DNA of 49,223 nucleotides from Deltaproteobacteria bacterium (GTDB lineage Bacteria > Myxococcota_A > UBA796 > UBA9615). The notes beneath the pieces are model-generated. The model searched no databases, was not told where the DNA came from, and worked only from the letters and a program-made list of their open reading frames with translations. A program made the position numbers and the translations under genes. Each line of letters begins with the position of its first letter. Within the stretch, counting starts at the first letter, position 1. Positions 7,177 to 16,545 of this stretch are shown here, piece by piece. The stretch is from contig PBPL01000075.1 in the NCBI GenBank assembly GCA_002724675.1, forward strand, positions 1 through 49,223, given 5' to 3'.

Positions 7177-9978
7177 TCAGAACTCCAACCGAAAACCGAA
7201 GTCGACCTGAGGGATCAGGGCAAAGCCGGCGGACTCCCGATAGTCATAGCTCGGGACGTTCAGATCATTGGTCTTGGCGTAGTAGACGTTCGTCGCCTCG
7301 ATGAAGAAGTCCATGGTGTAGGTCTTCTTGCGCACCCGCTTGTCGAGGCGAAGGTCGAGTTGGTGGTAGGGCAGCGTGCGCTCAGAGTAGAGATCGCCAT
7401 AGATGGGTAGATAGCTTCCGGTGTCAGCAAAGAAGATCGACTTGTCCACCGGTGTGCTGGGCCGCCCTGTCTGAAGCTGCCACCGACCTCCCAGGCTGAC
7501 CTCGCCGGGGAAGCTCAGCTGTAAGAGGACCGTCAACTGGTGGCGCCGGTCACTGGCAAACCAACGCCAATCCTCGTCCTCGAAATCCCTGCGCTCGGAC
7601 CAAGACAGCGAATAGCCCAGCCAACCCTTGAAGCCGATGCCGGCAAAGAAGCCATAGCGCAGCAAGACCTCGGCTCCATAGATGCGACCCAGCCCGGAGT
7701 TGCTGAGCCCATTGGTTTCGTCATCCTCCGCGTCGTCGAGACCCACCCCACTCACCAAATCGGAAAACGCCACATCGGGGAGATCCTGCACCACGAGATT
7801 GTCCAGGAACTTGGCGTAGCCCTGCACATTCACATCGAGCCACGGACCAGGTCGCAGATCGACCCCCACGTTCACGTGCCAGGCTCGCTCGGTCTCCAGA
7901 TCGGGATTCCCCGAGATCGCATTGAGTTCCTGTAGGGATGGCAGCTGATGGTAGCGACCTCCCGACGCGCTGAGGGTCAGCCACGGGGCGAGGTCTCCAG
8001 CCAGACGCAGACGCGGCTGGACGACAAACTCATTGACTGCCGCAAAGCCATCGAGACGAACTGCAGGGGTGAGACGCACCGACTTGTGGGGCCGGAGCTC
8101 AGCGCTGAGCCAACCGCTATGCCAGACGCGGATGATCTTCTCCTGACCCTGGTTGAACTGTTCCTCTTCGATCTGAGTGCTCGGCCCGGTGTCTTCGCGG
8201 CCAAACTGCGGGATACGGGCCACGCGATTGGAGTAGTCCACTTCGAGCATCGCCCCGCCCTGGAGTGTCAGCCACTTCAGTACAGGGAGCTCGTACAACT
8301 CAAGGAGATGGAACGTTGTGTGCCTGTCCCGCTCGTCAATATTGTCGCCAATCTCAAAGCGAGTGTTCCAGAACGTCACCGCCGGCTTGATGAGGTTCAT
8401 GGCCCCGTTGGGCCCACGAGCCTCCAGCTCCAGCTGGAAGCGATTGAGCACCGTGTTGCGAGAGAACACCTGGTCCTGCCGACCGTCCTCATCCTCACGG
8501 CTCAGGATGTTGATGCCATCGATGGTGCCAATGTAGGAAAACCGGAACTGGAGCCAGTCCCGCAGGTCCGTCTCGAGAACTACCTGCTGGTCCTGCAGAA
8601 AGGGAACCGTGGCAAAGTCGACGACCGCGTCCCGGGGAAAGAACAGCGCGAAGATCGCCTCGTAGTAGCTCCGTCGAAAGCCAATATAGAAGCGGCTCTT
8701 TTTCGTGATGGGCCCTTCGATGGCGCCCGCTGCCATCGAGAAGCCAGGCTGAACGAAGCCACCAATGCGGTCCTTGCGGGGCGAGCGGAGCCCCAGACCA
8801 ATCACGGCTCCAATGAGGTCACCGTACCGAGCAGAGGCTGCGGCCGGTGCCAAGAGCGCCTCGTCCACGGCATAGTCGGGAAGCACCGCCTCAGTGCCCA
8901 CCGAGTGGATCAGAATTGGACTCGGCAGGCCATCGAGATAGCCCACGGAGTCTTCGGAAGCGGCTCCTCGAACCACCGGCACCTGATCTACCCCGCCCAC
9001 CTCGGCGCTAGAGTCCTGACGAGGGGCGTAGCTGACCCCGGGCAGCGACTTCACCGCCGCGATGGGATCGTTGGCTGCTCCGGGAAGCTTGAACACCTCA
9101 TCTCGAGTCAGGACACGTTCGGGCACACCGGGATTGCGACGAGCGATCACAACGGTCTCGGCGCCGAGAGCCGGGACAAGTCGATACACAACGTCCCGCT
9201 TCTGCCCGGCATCCAACACCTCGAGCCAACTCACCTTGCGGTAGCCCCCCGAGCCCACAATCACTACATACGTTCCCAACGGCAGATCTGCGAAGAGGAA
9301 CTGCCCTTCAGCATCCGTCTCCACACTCATCAGGGGCTCGTCAGAGAGCACGTAGTTCACCGAGACGTCTCGCTGGCCCTCACCGCCTCTGAGCTTGACC
9401 CGGTCAGCCTCCGGCTTCTCCTCAGCCGTGAACGCAGCAACCGTCACCAGACCCAGGGGTTCCTTGCTTCCGAGCGCCTCCACTCGTCCACGCAGCTCGG
9501 CTGGGGGGACCTCGGGTTCTGCGGGCCTTTCCGGCAGAAACCGGAAAGGAAAATCGAGCGTCACCAGCACCGGCTCCCCATCCAGGGAGGCCGGCACAAA
9601 GCTGAGATACGGCGCCGTGGCAAGGGCCAGGTCATCGATCTCGGGGATGCCGCTGGACACAGAGACTTGCTGGTCAATGACCTGACCTTCTTCGTCGATC
9701 ACCAGACTGAGGATCGTCTCCACGGCGGGCTCCCCCGGAGCCAGGAGCCCGGGAGGGATCGGAGCAGTTACCGAGCCCCTGAGCAGCGGAGGGCTGATGC
9801 GGGCGGTAGCGGGCTGTGATGACTCGGTAGTGTCACCGGCCCGTGCCTCTGATTCAGCGGCCACCAAAGGCGCCGCCAGAGTAGTCACCAACAGCAGGGC
9901 CGCAACACACAGACACCGAGGCGCGGCTCGAGAGAGGAGTAGCGGGACCAACAAGCGCGGTTTCAGCATCAATTCCAA
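7177..9978 (-). CDS. TonB-dependent receptor with N-terminal TonB C-terminal-like domain and carboxypeptidase-regulatory-like domain
   Basis: N-term ...ETILSLVIDEEGQVIDQQVSVSSGIPEIDDLALATAPYLSFVPASLDGEPVLVTLDFPFRF (TonB_C-like), then ELRGRVEALGSKEPL..., plug VFKLPGAANDPIAAVKSLPGV, barrel to terminal ...FGFRLEF. Confidence 0.88.
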   Translation of the reverse strand: MELMLKPRLLVPLLLSRAAPRCLCVAALLLVTTLAAPLVAAESEARAGDTTESSQPATARISPPLLRGSVTAPIPPGLLAPGEPAVETILSLVIDEEGQVIDQQVSVSSGIPEIDDLALATAPYLSFVPASLDGEPVLVTLDFPFRFLPERPAEPEVPPAELRGRVEALGSKEPLGLVTVAAFTAEEKPEADRVKLRGGEGQRDVSVNYVLSDEPLMSVETDAEGQFLFADLPLGTYVVIVGSGGYRKVSWLEVLDAGQKRDVVYRLVPALGAETVVIARRNPGVPERVLTRDEVFKLPGAANDPIAAVKSLPGVSYAPRQDSSAEVGGVDQVPVVRGAASEDSVGYLDGLPSPILIHSVGTEAVLPDYAVDEALLAPAAASARYGDLIGAVIGLGLRSPRKDRIGGFVQPGFSMAAGAIEGPITKKSRFYIGFRRSYYEAIFALFFPRDAVVDFATVPFLQDQQVVLETDLRDWLQFRFSYIGTIDGINILSREDEDGRQDQVFSRNTVLNRFQLELEARGPNGAMNLIKPAVTFWNTRFEIGDNIDERDRHTTFHLLELYELPVLKWLTLQGGAMLEVDYSNRVARIPQFGREDTGPSTQIEEEQFNQGQEKIIRVWHSGWLSAELRPHKSVRLTPAVRLDGFAAVNEFVVQPRLRLAGDLAPWLTLSASGGRYHQLPSLQELNAISGNPDLETERAWHVNVGVDLRPGPWLDVNVQGYAKFLDNLVVQDLPDVAFSDLVSGVGLDDAEDDETNGLSNSGLGRIYGAEVLLRYGFFAGIGFKGWLGYSLSWSERRDFEDEDWRWFASDRRHQLTVLLQLSFPGEVSLGGRWQLQTGRPSTPVDKSIFFADTGSYLPIYGDLYSERTLPYHQLDLRLDKRVRKKTYTMDFFIEATNVYYAKTNDLNVPSYDYRESAGFALIPQVDFGFRLEF

Positions 9979-10134
9979 GAGCAGATGGATGTCGACATAG
10001 ACACCTTACCTATCCCTCAGTTGAACCTGTAGGCTGAAGTGAATCCTCCCCATGAGCGAGTGCTCAGCGTCAACGATGGGCAGCATGGAAAACGGGAGGT
10101 CTTCACTGAAACGGATTTCGTCACGCAGGCACCC

Positions 10135-10734
10135 ATGAAGAGTTCGGAAACAGCCCTCCTTCTCATTGGGTTTCAGCACGACTATTTCGCGACCAACGGG
10201 ATTCTGCGCTCGGTAATCGAGGACTCGGCCAAGACGGCTGACGTCATCGAAAACACCGTCCGTGTACTCAAACAACTCGAGCCCAGCGACGTGCTCATGC
10301 TGCAGACGCCGATCCTGTTCTCGGACGACTACGCAGAGATCAACAACCCCATTGGGCTCCTCAAGGCAATTGCAGAGTTCCGTGCGTTCCGACCGGGCCA
10401 GCCAGGCTCCCAGGTCATCCCGCAGGTCGAAGCATTCGGCAGCCGTATTGATGTCGTACAGGGAAAGGACGGCTTCAACGCCTTCTCCATCGAAGGCCTC
10501 GGTGCGGTGTTGAAGGACAACGGCATCAAGAACCTGGTGCTGGCGGGCGCGATCACGTCGATCAACATCGACTCCACCGGGCGCTCAGCCCACGAGAATG
10601 GCTACGACGTCACCGTGCTCTCCGACTGCACCTGCGGGCGCACGGACTTCGAACAGGAATTCTATTGCCAGCAAATCCTGCCGCTGTATGCGCACGTCTT
10701 GACTGGAGACCAGCTACTCGCTCGGCTTAAGTGA
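10135..10734 (+). CDS. Isochorismatase/cysteine hydrolase-fold protein lacking the usual catalytic Cys
   Basis: METALLLIGFQHDYF-type N-terminus (MKSSETALLLIGFQHDYF), VVQGKDGFNAFS, LVLAGAITSINIDSTGRSAHENGYDVTVLSDC. Confidence 0.75.
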   Translation: MKSSETALLLIGFQHDYFATNGILRSVIEDSAKTADVIENTVRVLKQLEPSDVLMLQTPILFSDDYAEINNPIGLLKAIAEFRAFRPGQPGSQVIPQVEAFGSRIDVVQGKDGFNAFSIEGLGAVLKDNGIKNLVLAGAITSINIDSTGRSAHENGYDVTVLSDCTCGRTDFEQEFYCQQILPLYAHVLTGDQLLARLK

Positions 10735-12597
10735 TCCGCCAGCTATGTCGTGGCCGGTCAGCGCCCAGACCTGCTGTTCGCCCTTTCCCTTTAGGGGTAC
10801 GAAGCCACAATCCACGAACGTCCAACCAGCCCCTAGTGCCTCCCGAATGTCGCCCGAGCAACGGATCTCACCCGGTGCCGCAGAGCTCTCCAGCCGACTG
10901 GCTACATTCACCGTGTCTCCCCAGATATCGAAGAACAGCCGGTCCGAACCGATGACACCAGCCAGGACCGGTCCTGCGTGGAGGCCGATGCGAAATCCCA
11001 ACCCAACGTCGTTCTCGGTGAGGTGTTGGCGGAGCAGCGTCGCTGCATCCAAAGCAAACTCGGCAATCACCTCGACGGGCTGGTCCACATGAAGGGACAC
11101 TCCCGTGACGGCCATGAAGGCATCCCCTATCGTCTTGATCTTCTCGACTCCATGTCGCGCACAGGCCTCTTCCAAGAGGCCGAAGGTCGACTGAAGCATG
11201 GCGACCACCTCCTCCGGGTCCGCCTCAGAGGCGTAGGCCGTAAAGCCGGCAAGGTCGCAGAAGAACACCCCCGCCAGAGGAATGCGATCGGCAATCTGAG
11301 ACTCGCCGCGCTTGAGGCGACTCGTGACGGCGTCTGGAAGCACGCTGGTCAACACCGAATCTGCTTGGTCCAGATTCGTCTCCAACGCCCGCATCGCCCG
11401 CATCAACCCAAGGTTCGAGCCTATCGTGCTGGCGAACTCCCCGACGATGTTCTGTGCGGGTGAGTCGAAGTGGTCTTCGAACCGGGCTCCGATCGTGAGT
11501 ACGCCTAGGGTGGCTTGTCCCGCGACGACCGGCATGACCATGCCCGAGCCGAAGCCATTCATCCTCAGAGACTCCGCCCAAGGGCCGTTCTCTGACTTCG
11601 ACTTGTTGACCACCAGGCGACCATCTCGGAGTAAGGTCTGCAGCCACGGCAGTGCCTCCGCAGGCCCCCGCCGCCACCGACTCCCCGAGTCTGCGGGCCC
11701 GTGTAAGGAGTACTCCTCTTCCGAACCATGGAGCACCAGGAGCTGCAAGCCGGGGTTCGTGGCATCCACGAGCAAGAGCTCGACCTGCTCCGCTCCCGTG
11801 ATCCGGCCAGCGACCAAGCTGCAGTTGCGGAGCAACGCCTCTTCTGAGGACTGTTTCGCGGACAACTCGGACAAACGACTCAAGCCTGCGATTCGAGCCA
11901 GGTGCTCCAGGAAGTACTGCTGAGACTCGATCCTGCCTCGAGCCTCGCGAGACAGGAGCCCCGCAGTGCGCCGCTCCTGCTCCACATTGTCCGAGAGCTG
12001 AGCGTTCGCTGTCTTGAGAGACGAGCGCGCGTCACGAACGTCTTGCTGCACTAACGAGAGGACCACCAGACACAAGGCAGTGGCAATGACCATGCTCGCC
12101 GAGCCCAGAGCCGCCAAGACCGTCTCATCCGTGGTCGTGGGCCACGGAGCCACCCAGTCCGCACGCTGTAGCTCAATGAAGCCCATAGACACGGCAGACA
12201 GAGCGGTCAGCACAAACGTCCACCGGACCTGTCTGATATGCACGGTCACGAAGCTGAACACAGGGATCACGAGCAAGAAGAACTGAATGCCCCCTGCTGG
12301 ACCCACAAAGCCAAGGGGGATGACCGTCAATTGCACGAGGCCGCCGAACAACATCAGGATCGGAGCCAACCGGGTGTGCCCTCGACGGTTCCAAAGAAGG
12401 ATGGAGCCGTACCAGAGGATGAAGAACGAATCGAAGAGGGCTAGCAGCTGCCAATCAAGCACCAGAAAGGTCAGCGTGTAGAACACCGAGATGAAGCTGG
12501 CCACCAACGCAATCAAGTTGGTCGTGCGGATGCGCTGGGTCTCGGACCCGGCCACGTCGGGCGTCCCGAGGTTCAACAACTCTCTGAAGGGCAGCAT
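10714..12597 (-). CDS. Class III adenylate cyclase with N-terminal membrane region and GAF-like domain
   Basis: CDLAGFTAYASEADPEEVVAMLQ, EKIKTIGDAFMAVTG, FRIGLHAGPVLAGVIG, FDIWGDTVNVASRLES; several N-terminal hydrophobic helices. Confidence 0.9.
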   Translation of the reverse strand: MLPFRELLNLGTPDVAGSETQRIRTTNLIALVASFISVFYTLTFLVLDWQLLALFDSFFILWYGSILLWNRRGHTRLAPILMLFGGLVQLTVIPLGFVGPAGGIQFFLLVIPVFSFVTVHIRQVRWTFVLTALSAVSMGFIELQRADWVAPWPTTTDETVLAALGSASMVIATALCLVVLSLVQQDVRDARSSLKTANAQLSDNVEQERRTAGLLSREARGRIESQQYFLEHLARIAGLSRLSELSAKQSSEEALLRNCSLVAGRITGAEQVELLLVDATNPGLQLLVLHGSEEEYSLHGPADSGSRWRRGPAEALPWLQTLLRDGRLVVNKSKSENGPWAESLRMNGFGSGMVMPVVAGQATLGVLTIGARFEDHFDSPAQNIVGEFASTIGSNLGLMRAMRALETNLDQADSVLTSVLPDAVTSRLKRGESQIADRIPLAGVFFCDLAGFTAYASEADPEEVVAMLQSTFGLLEEACARHGVEKIKTIGDAFMAVTGVSLHVDQPVEVIAEFALDAATLLRQHLTENDVGLGFRIGLHAGPVLAGVIGSDRLFFDIWGDTVNVASRLESSAAPGEIRCSGDIREALGAGWTFVDCGFVPLKGKGEQQVWALTGHDIAGGSLKPSE

Positions 12598-12787
12598 TTA
12601 GTTCAAAGTGTCCAGTGTCAGTCCCGTCTGAGGCGCACCACTCGAATCCAATCATAGTGGCATCCGAACCATCTCGATAACCAGAGGAGAGCGCCAGTGG
12701 CTGCGGGGTTACACACTTGGCCCAGAGCCGATGTCACGGCGGCGAACGCCTTCTCCATCAGCCGTCCCTGCCGCCCGCCTTGCAACC

Positions 12788-13720
12788 CTACTCGGACCGC
12801 AACAACCACGGCACAGCCTCTCTCAGCCCCGGATGAGTGAAGCGAAAGCCGGTCGCCAGCAGAGCCTCCGCCCGAGCCCGGCAGCTGGGCAACACCAACT
12901 CGTCAGCTGCCCCACCGGCCACGACACGCAAAGCAAAGCCAGGAGCCGGGATCCAGGAGGGCCTCCGAAGAGCCCGAGCGACCGCTCTCGTGAACTCGAT
13001 CTGAGTCACGGCATCAGGAGCCACCAGATTGATGGGTCCAGCGTGCGCCACACCGGAAAGGTGATGAATGGCTCCCGCCACGTCTGGGGCTGTAATCCAC
13101 GGCCAATACTGATCACCACGGCCCAATCGCCCTCCTACCCCCATGCGAATGGGACGAAGCATCCGCTGGATCGCCGGGGCATCCGGAGCCAGGACCAAGC
13201 CAAGGCGCATCAAGGAGGCGATGCAGCCCGCCTCGACCACCGGCCCAATGCACTGCTCCCATTGCACACACACCTCGCTGAGGAAGAGCGCGCCGGGCGG
13301 GCTGTCCTCAGTCACCCAGTGGTGCCCCGCATCACCGTAGTAGCCCACTGCCGAAGCCTGCAGCCACCGACGAGGGGCAGACTCTGCCCGCTCCCAAGCC
13401 GCAACGAGGGCGCTCGTGGCTTGCAGCCGGCTCTCGAGCACCTGTCGCCGGTGGTCAGCGCCTAGACGCCCACTGCCCAAGCTGTGTCCGGCCAGATTGA
13501 GGACGACATCGGCACCATCAAGCGCATCAATGACCGAGGCGAGGGCATCGCCAGATGCACTCTGTGGCCCTGCCGGATCCCACGGGAGCACCTTGACGCG
13601 CTCCTGGGCTTTGACCCGGCCGCTGTGGGACAGAATGCGCAGCTGAGCTCCTTCAGCGAGGAGGCGGCGCATGACATAGCGCCCCACGGGCCCCGAAGCC
13701 CCGGCAATTACCCAGGTCAT
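12788..13720 (-). CDS. TIGR01777-type NAD-dependent epimerase/dehydratase family protein (YfcH-like)
   Basis: MTWVIAGASGPVGRYVMRRLLAEG; VLNLAGHSLGSGR; SAVGYYGDAG; C-terminal DUF1731-like VLPSCRARAEALLATGFRFTHPGLREAV. Confidence 0.85.
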   Translation of the reverse strand: MTWVIAGASGPVGRYVMRRLLAEGAQLRILSHSGRVKAQERVKVLPWDPAGPQSASGDALASVIDALDGADVVLNLAGHSLGSGRLGADHRRQVLESRLQATSALVAAWERAESAPRRWLQASAVGYYGDAGHHWVTEDSPPGALFLSEVCVQWEQCIGPVVEAGCIASLMRLGLVLAPDAPAIQRMLRPIRMGVGGRLGRGDQYWPWITAPDVAGAIHHLSGVAHAGPINLVAPDAVTQIEFTRAVARALRRPSWIPAPGFALRVVAGGAADELVLPSCRARAEALLATGFRFTHPGLREAVPWLLRSE

Positions 13721-13775
13721 CGTCGACTCTCGCGTCTCCGATTCCGTGGGTTCGACCACCACCATCACGCTCCTC

Positions 13776-15106
13776 TCAGAAATACAGCTTCAGCTGCGCA
13801 TAAGCCTGGTGGCCCGCCAGTCCGAACTCGCTTCCGGGCTCAATGACCGCCGTGGCCTCCTCGGCGCTCAAGGGTGTGCCATCTGGATTCAGTAGATCCG
13901 TGAGGGTCAATGCTTCGGGGCGCTTGCCCACAGAAACAAAGCCACCCACGACAAAGTCGGCATTCTGCGCGACCGACCAACTCAGGCTCGGGCCCAGGAG
14001 GACTGAGGGGTCCAAGACATTCAGGACACCGAACATGGACACCGACAAGATGGGGAGGATCTCCTGAGACAGTGTCAGCGCGAGATAGAGGTGACCCATC
14101 GTCCAAAGATCGCCGCGGGTAAATCGATCACTGAGCGCAACCGTCAGATAGTCCTCCGGATCCCGGGTGCCCAGAGTCTGGCCGTACAGCTCGGCCATGG
14201 CCGTCAGCCCGAAGTCGGTGCGCACATCCGCGCCCACCACGATCCGGGCGAAGGGCTCCTCTCGAGACTCTTCTTCCTCCTCGCCAGGCAGAGGTGCTGT
14301 GACAGCGAGATCAGCATGAACACCCACCGGCCCCACGCTCCCCTGCGTGCTGATCCCTACCACCAGATCCGACTGCTGATACGCAACCAGAAGTCCTAGA
14401 TCGAACAGACCCAAGGTGAACCCACCGTTGCCGACGGCAAACAAGCCCTCCCGGTCAAAGGTGTCCACGACACCAACGACCGCCGAGATGTGTCCGCTCA
14501 TGCCGATAAATCCATCGAAGCGAAGCGCATCCACCCCGGGCTTGTATTCCCGATCGACCACCTGCGGCTGATACGGCGAGATCAGGTCGAGCGGCGTGAA
14601 GAAGTAGCCCGTTCCAAAGGACAAGGGCTGGCGGCCCAGCCAGAGGTCTAGGTGGGGCACGTGGAAACCCAACATCATTCGATCAATGCGACCGCCGAGT
14701 CGGAATGCCCCCTCTTGCTCCAGGGCCCATGAGAGGTTGATGGCCTCACGCGCCTGGGCCCCTCGAGTCGAGGCCATCAAGCCCGACGACAGTGCATCCT
14801 GGGCATTGATCGAGGCGGTCGCGCTGTGGTGAAACTGCCAACTGAAGGCCCGCTTGTAGGACCCCTCGAACTTGAAGCGAAAGTCGAGCGCCGCTGACGG
14901 AACGGGATCCTCGGGCATGAGCAGGTGCTCGTAGGGGAAGAAGACGTCGAAGAAACCCTTGATGTCACCGCCCAGGTTGAGCCTCAGGCCATCCGAGTTG
15001 ACCACCTGACCCGCCTGCGCGGTACAGGGCAAGGCAATGGCGAGTGCTGCGAACAGGGCGAGTCCCCTGCCCGTTCGACTCAAGAGAGGGGCTGAGCGCC
15101 GCCGCA
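13776..15106 (-). CDS. Putative outer-membrane beta-barrel protein
   Basis: GTG start near 15106, VRRRSAPLLSRTGRGLALFAALAIALPCTAQA signal; alternating beta-strand pattern, C-terminal ...YAQLKLYF. Confidence 0.7.
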
Positions 15107-15111
15107 CAGCC

Positions 15112-15855
15112 CTACTTCTTGAGGGCCTGCAGGGTAAAGGTCGAGGCGGGAACCTCCACATTGAAGCGAAGCCCCTCGTACGACATCTCAGTGACCTCGT
15201 CCGGCTTGTCCGCGGGCACCATCCGGATGCGCATGGGCACCTTCTGGCCGTCCACATCGCGCACATCATGGAACGTCATCGTGCGCACAAGTCCGCCGTC
15301 TTCGTCCCAGTAGGACACCTCCATGGGAACCTTGTCGGCCGTCACCTTGACCAGCACCTTGCCCCAGACCACCGGCGCATCCTCTTTGGGCACACAGGCG
15401 ATACCCCAGTGACCCTTACCGTCTTCCGTGGGGCGATCGGTCAACTCGAACGTGAAGTCGTCGGCCAGGCGCGAGCCGCGCACCAGGTCATTGTTGGTGA
15501 AGTGGGAGCCCATCCAGTTCCCCGACATCATGGCGGCGGGCACCTTCATGGTGCGGTCTACCTTGGGCAGGTAGTTCCAGATGTTGTCGCCCACTCGCAG
15601 CGTGGCCGTGCCCGCCTCCTTAGCTGGCGCAACGATGCGCACCAGGGAGTTGTCTTCCCCCTTGGACCACATCTCCATCGTCATCGTCCGCTCCCAGCGC
15701 CGCGTCTTGACGTGCATGCTCATGCGCCCTTCGCTCGTTTCCCCACGATTGGCGTCGTCGACCGCATCGAGCAACTCTTCGATCGTGGGGTCCGCCGCCT
15801 GGCTCAGGCCAGGAAAGGCGAAGCATGCTGCCAACAGCAGGATCAACCACCTCAT
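15112..15855 (-). CDS. Outer membrane lipoprotein-sorting protein (LolA/LolB-like fold)
   Basis: Signal MRWLILLLAACFAFPGLSQA; ...MWSKGEDNSLVRIVAPAKEAGTATLRVGDNIWNYLPKVDRTMKVPAAMMSGNWMGSHFTNNDLV. Confidence 0.85.
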   Translation of the reverse strand: MRWLILLLAACFAFPGLSQAADPTIEELLDAVDDANRGETSEGRMSMHVKTRRWERTMTMEMWSKGEDNSLVRIVAPAKEAGTATLRVGDNIWNYLPKVDRTMKVPAAMMSGNWMGSHFTNNDLVRGSRLADDFTFELTDRPTEDGKGHWGIACVPKEDAPVVWGKVLVKVTADKVPMEVSYWDEDGGLVRTMTFHDVRDVDGQKVPMRIRMVPADKPDEVTEMSYEGLRFNVEVPASTFTLQALKK

Positions 15856-16535
15856 CGTCGCTCGTCCTCCACAATCTTCCCATCCACCAGGCGCACAATG
15901 CGCTTCGCATGCTCCATGACCTTGGGGTCGTGAGTGGCGAAGACAAAGGTCACTCCCTGCGTCTCGTTGAGGGTCTTCATGGTCTCGATCAGTTCGTAGC
16001 CTGTCTTGCTGTCCAGGTTCGCCGTGGGCTCGTCGGCCAACACTAGAGCCGGCTTGCCAGCAATGGCCCGGGCAACGGCAACACGCTGCTGCTGGCCCCC
16101 GGACAGCTCGTTGGGGCGGCGACCCTCCATGCCTTCGAGCCCCACGGACGCCAGGGTCTGCATGACACGCTGCTTCCGCTCATCGGCTCCGACACCCTGC
16201 ATCAAGAGAACAAACTCGGCGTTCTCGTACGCACTGAGCACGGGAATAAGATTGAAGGCCTGGAAGACAAAGCCGAGGCGCTCCAGCCGCAGGCGGGCAA
16301 GCTCCGCTGCCGACATGCCACCGAGCTCGCGCCCCTCGACCTTCACCGAGCCCGAGTCGGGAACGTCCAAGGCACCAATCTGGTTGAGCAGAGTGGTCTT
16401 GCCCGAGCCCGACGGCCCCATGAGAACCGTAAATTCGCCCGGCTCGATGCTGAGATCGACCCCCCGAAGCGCGTGGACTTCCAGGCTGCCCTGCTTGTAG
16501 GTGCGGGTCAGCCCGGTGACCTGGACGATGCTCAT
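15852..16535 (-). CDS. ABC transporter ATP-binding protein (LolD/MacB type)
   Basis: Walker A GPSGSGKTTL, signature LSGGQQQRVAVARA, Walker B LVLADEPT. Confidence 0.95.
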   Translation of the reverse strand: MSIVQVTGLTRTYKQGSLEVHALRGVDLSIEPGEFTVLMGPSGSGKTTLLNQIGALDVPDSGSVKVEGRELGGMSAAELARLRLERLGFVFQAFNLIPVLSAYENAEFVLLMQGVGADERKQRVMQTLASVGLEGMEGRRPNELSGGQQQRVAVARAIAGKPALVLADEPTANLDSKTGYELIETMKTLNETQGVTFVFATHDPKVMEHAKRIVRLVDGKIVEDERR

Positions 16536-16545
16536 GGCCTTCTCC

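Noticed and set aside
7948-9819. 623-aa plus-strand ORF opposite the TonB-dependent receptor
   Set aside because: Antisense shadow ORF; the receptor frame has clear domain motifs.
12921-12960. GCAAAGCC sequence resembling part of a second GEMM aptamer
   Set aside because: Lies within the epimerase coding region and lacks the GCAAACC half and helices.
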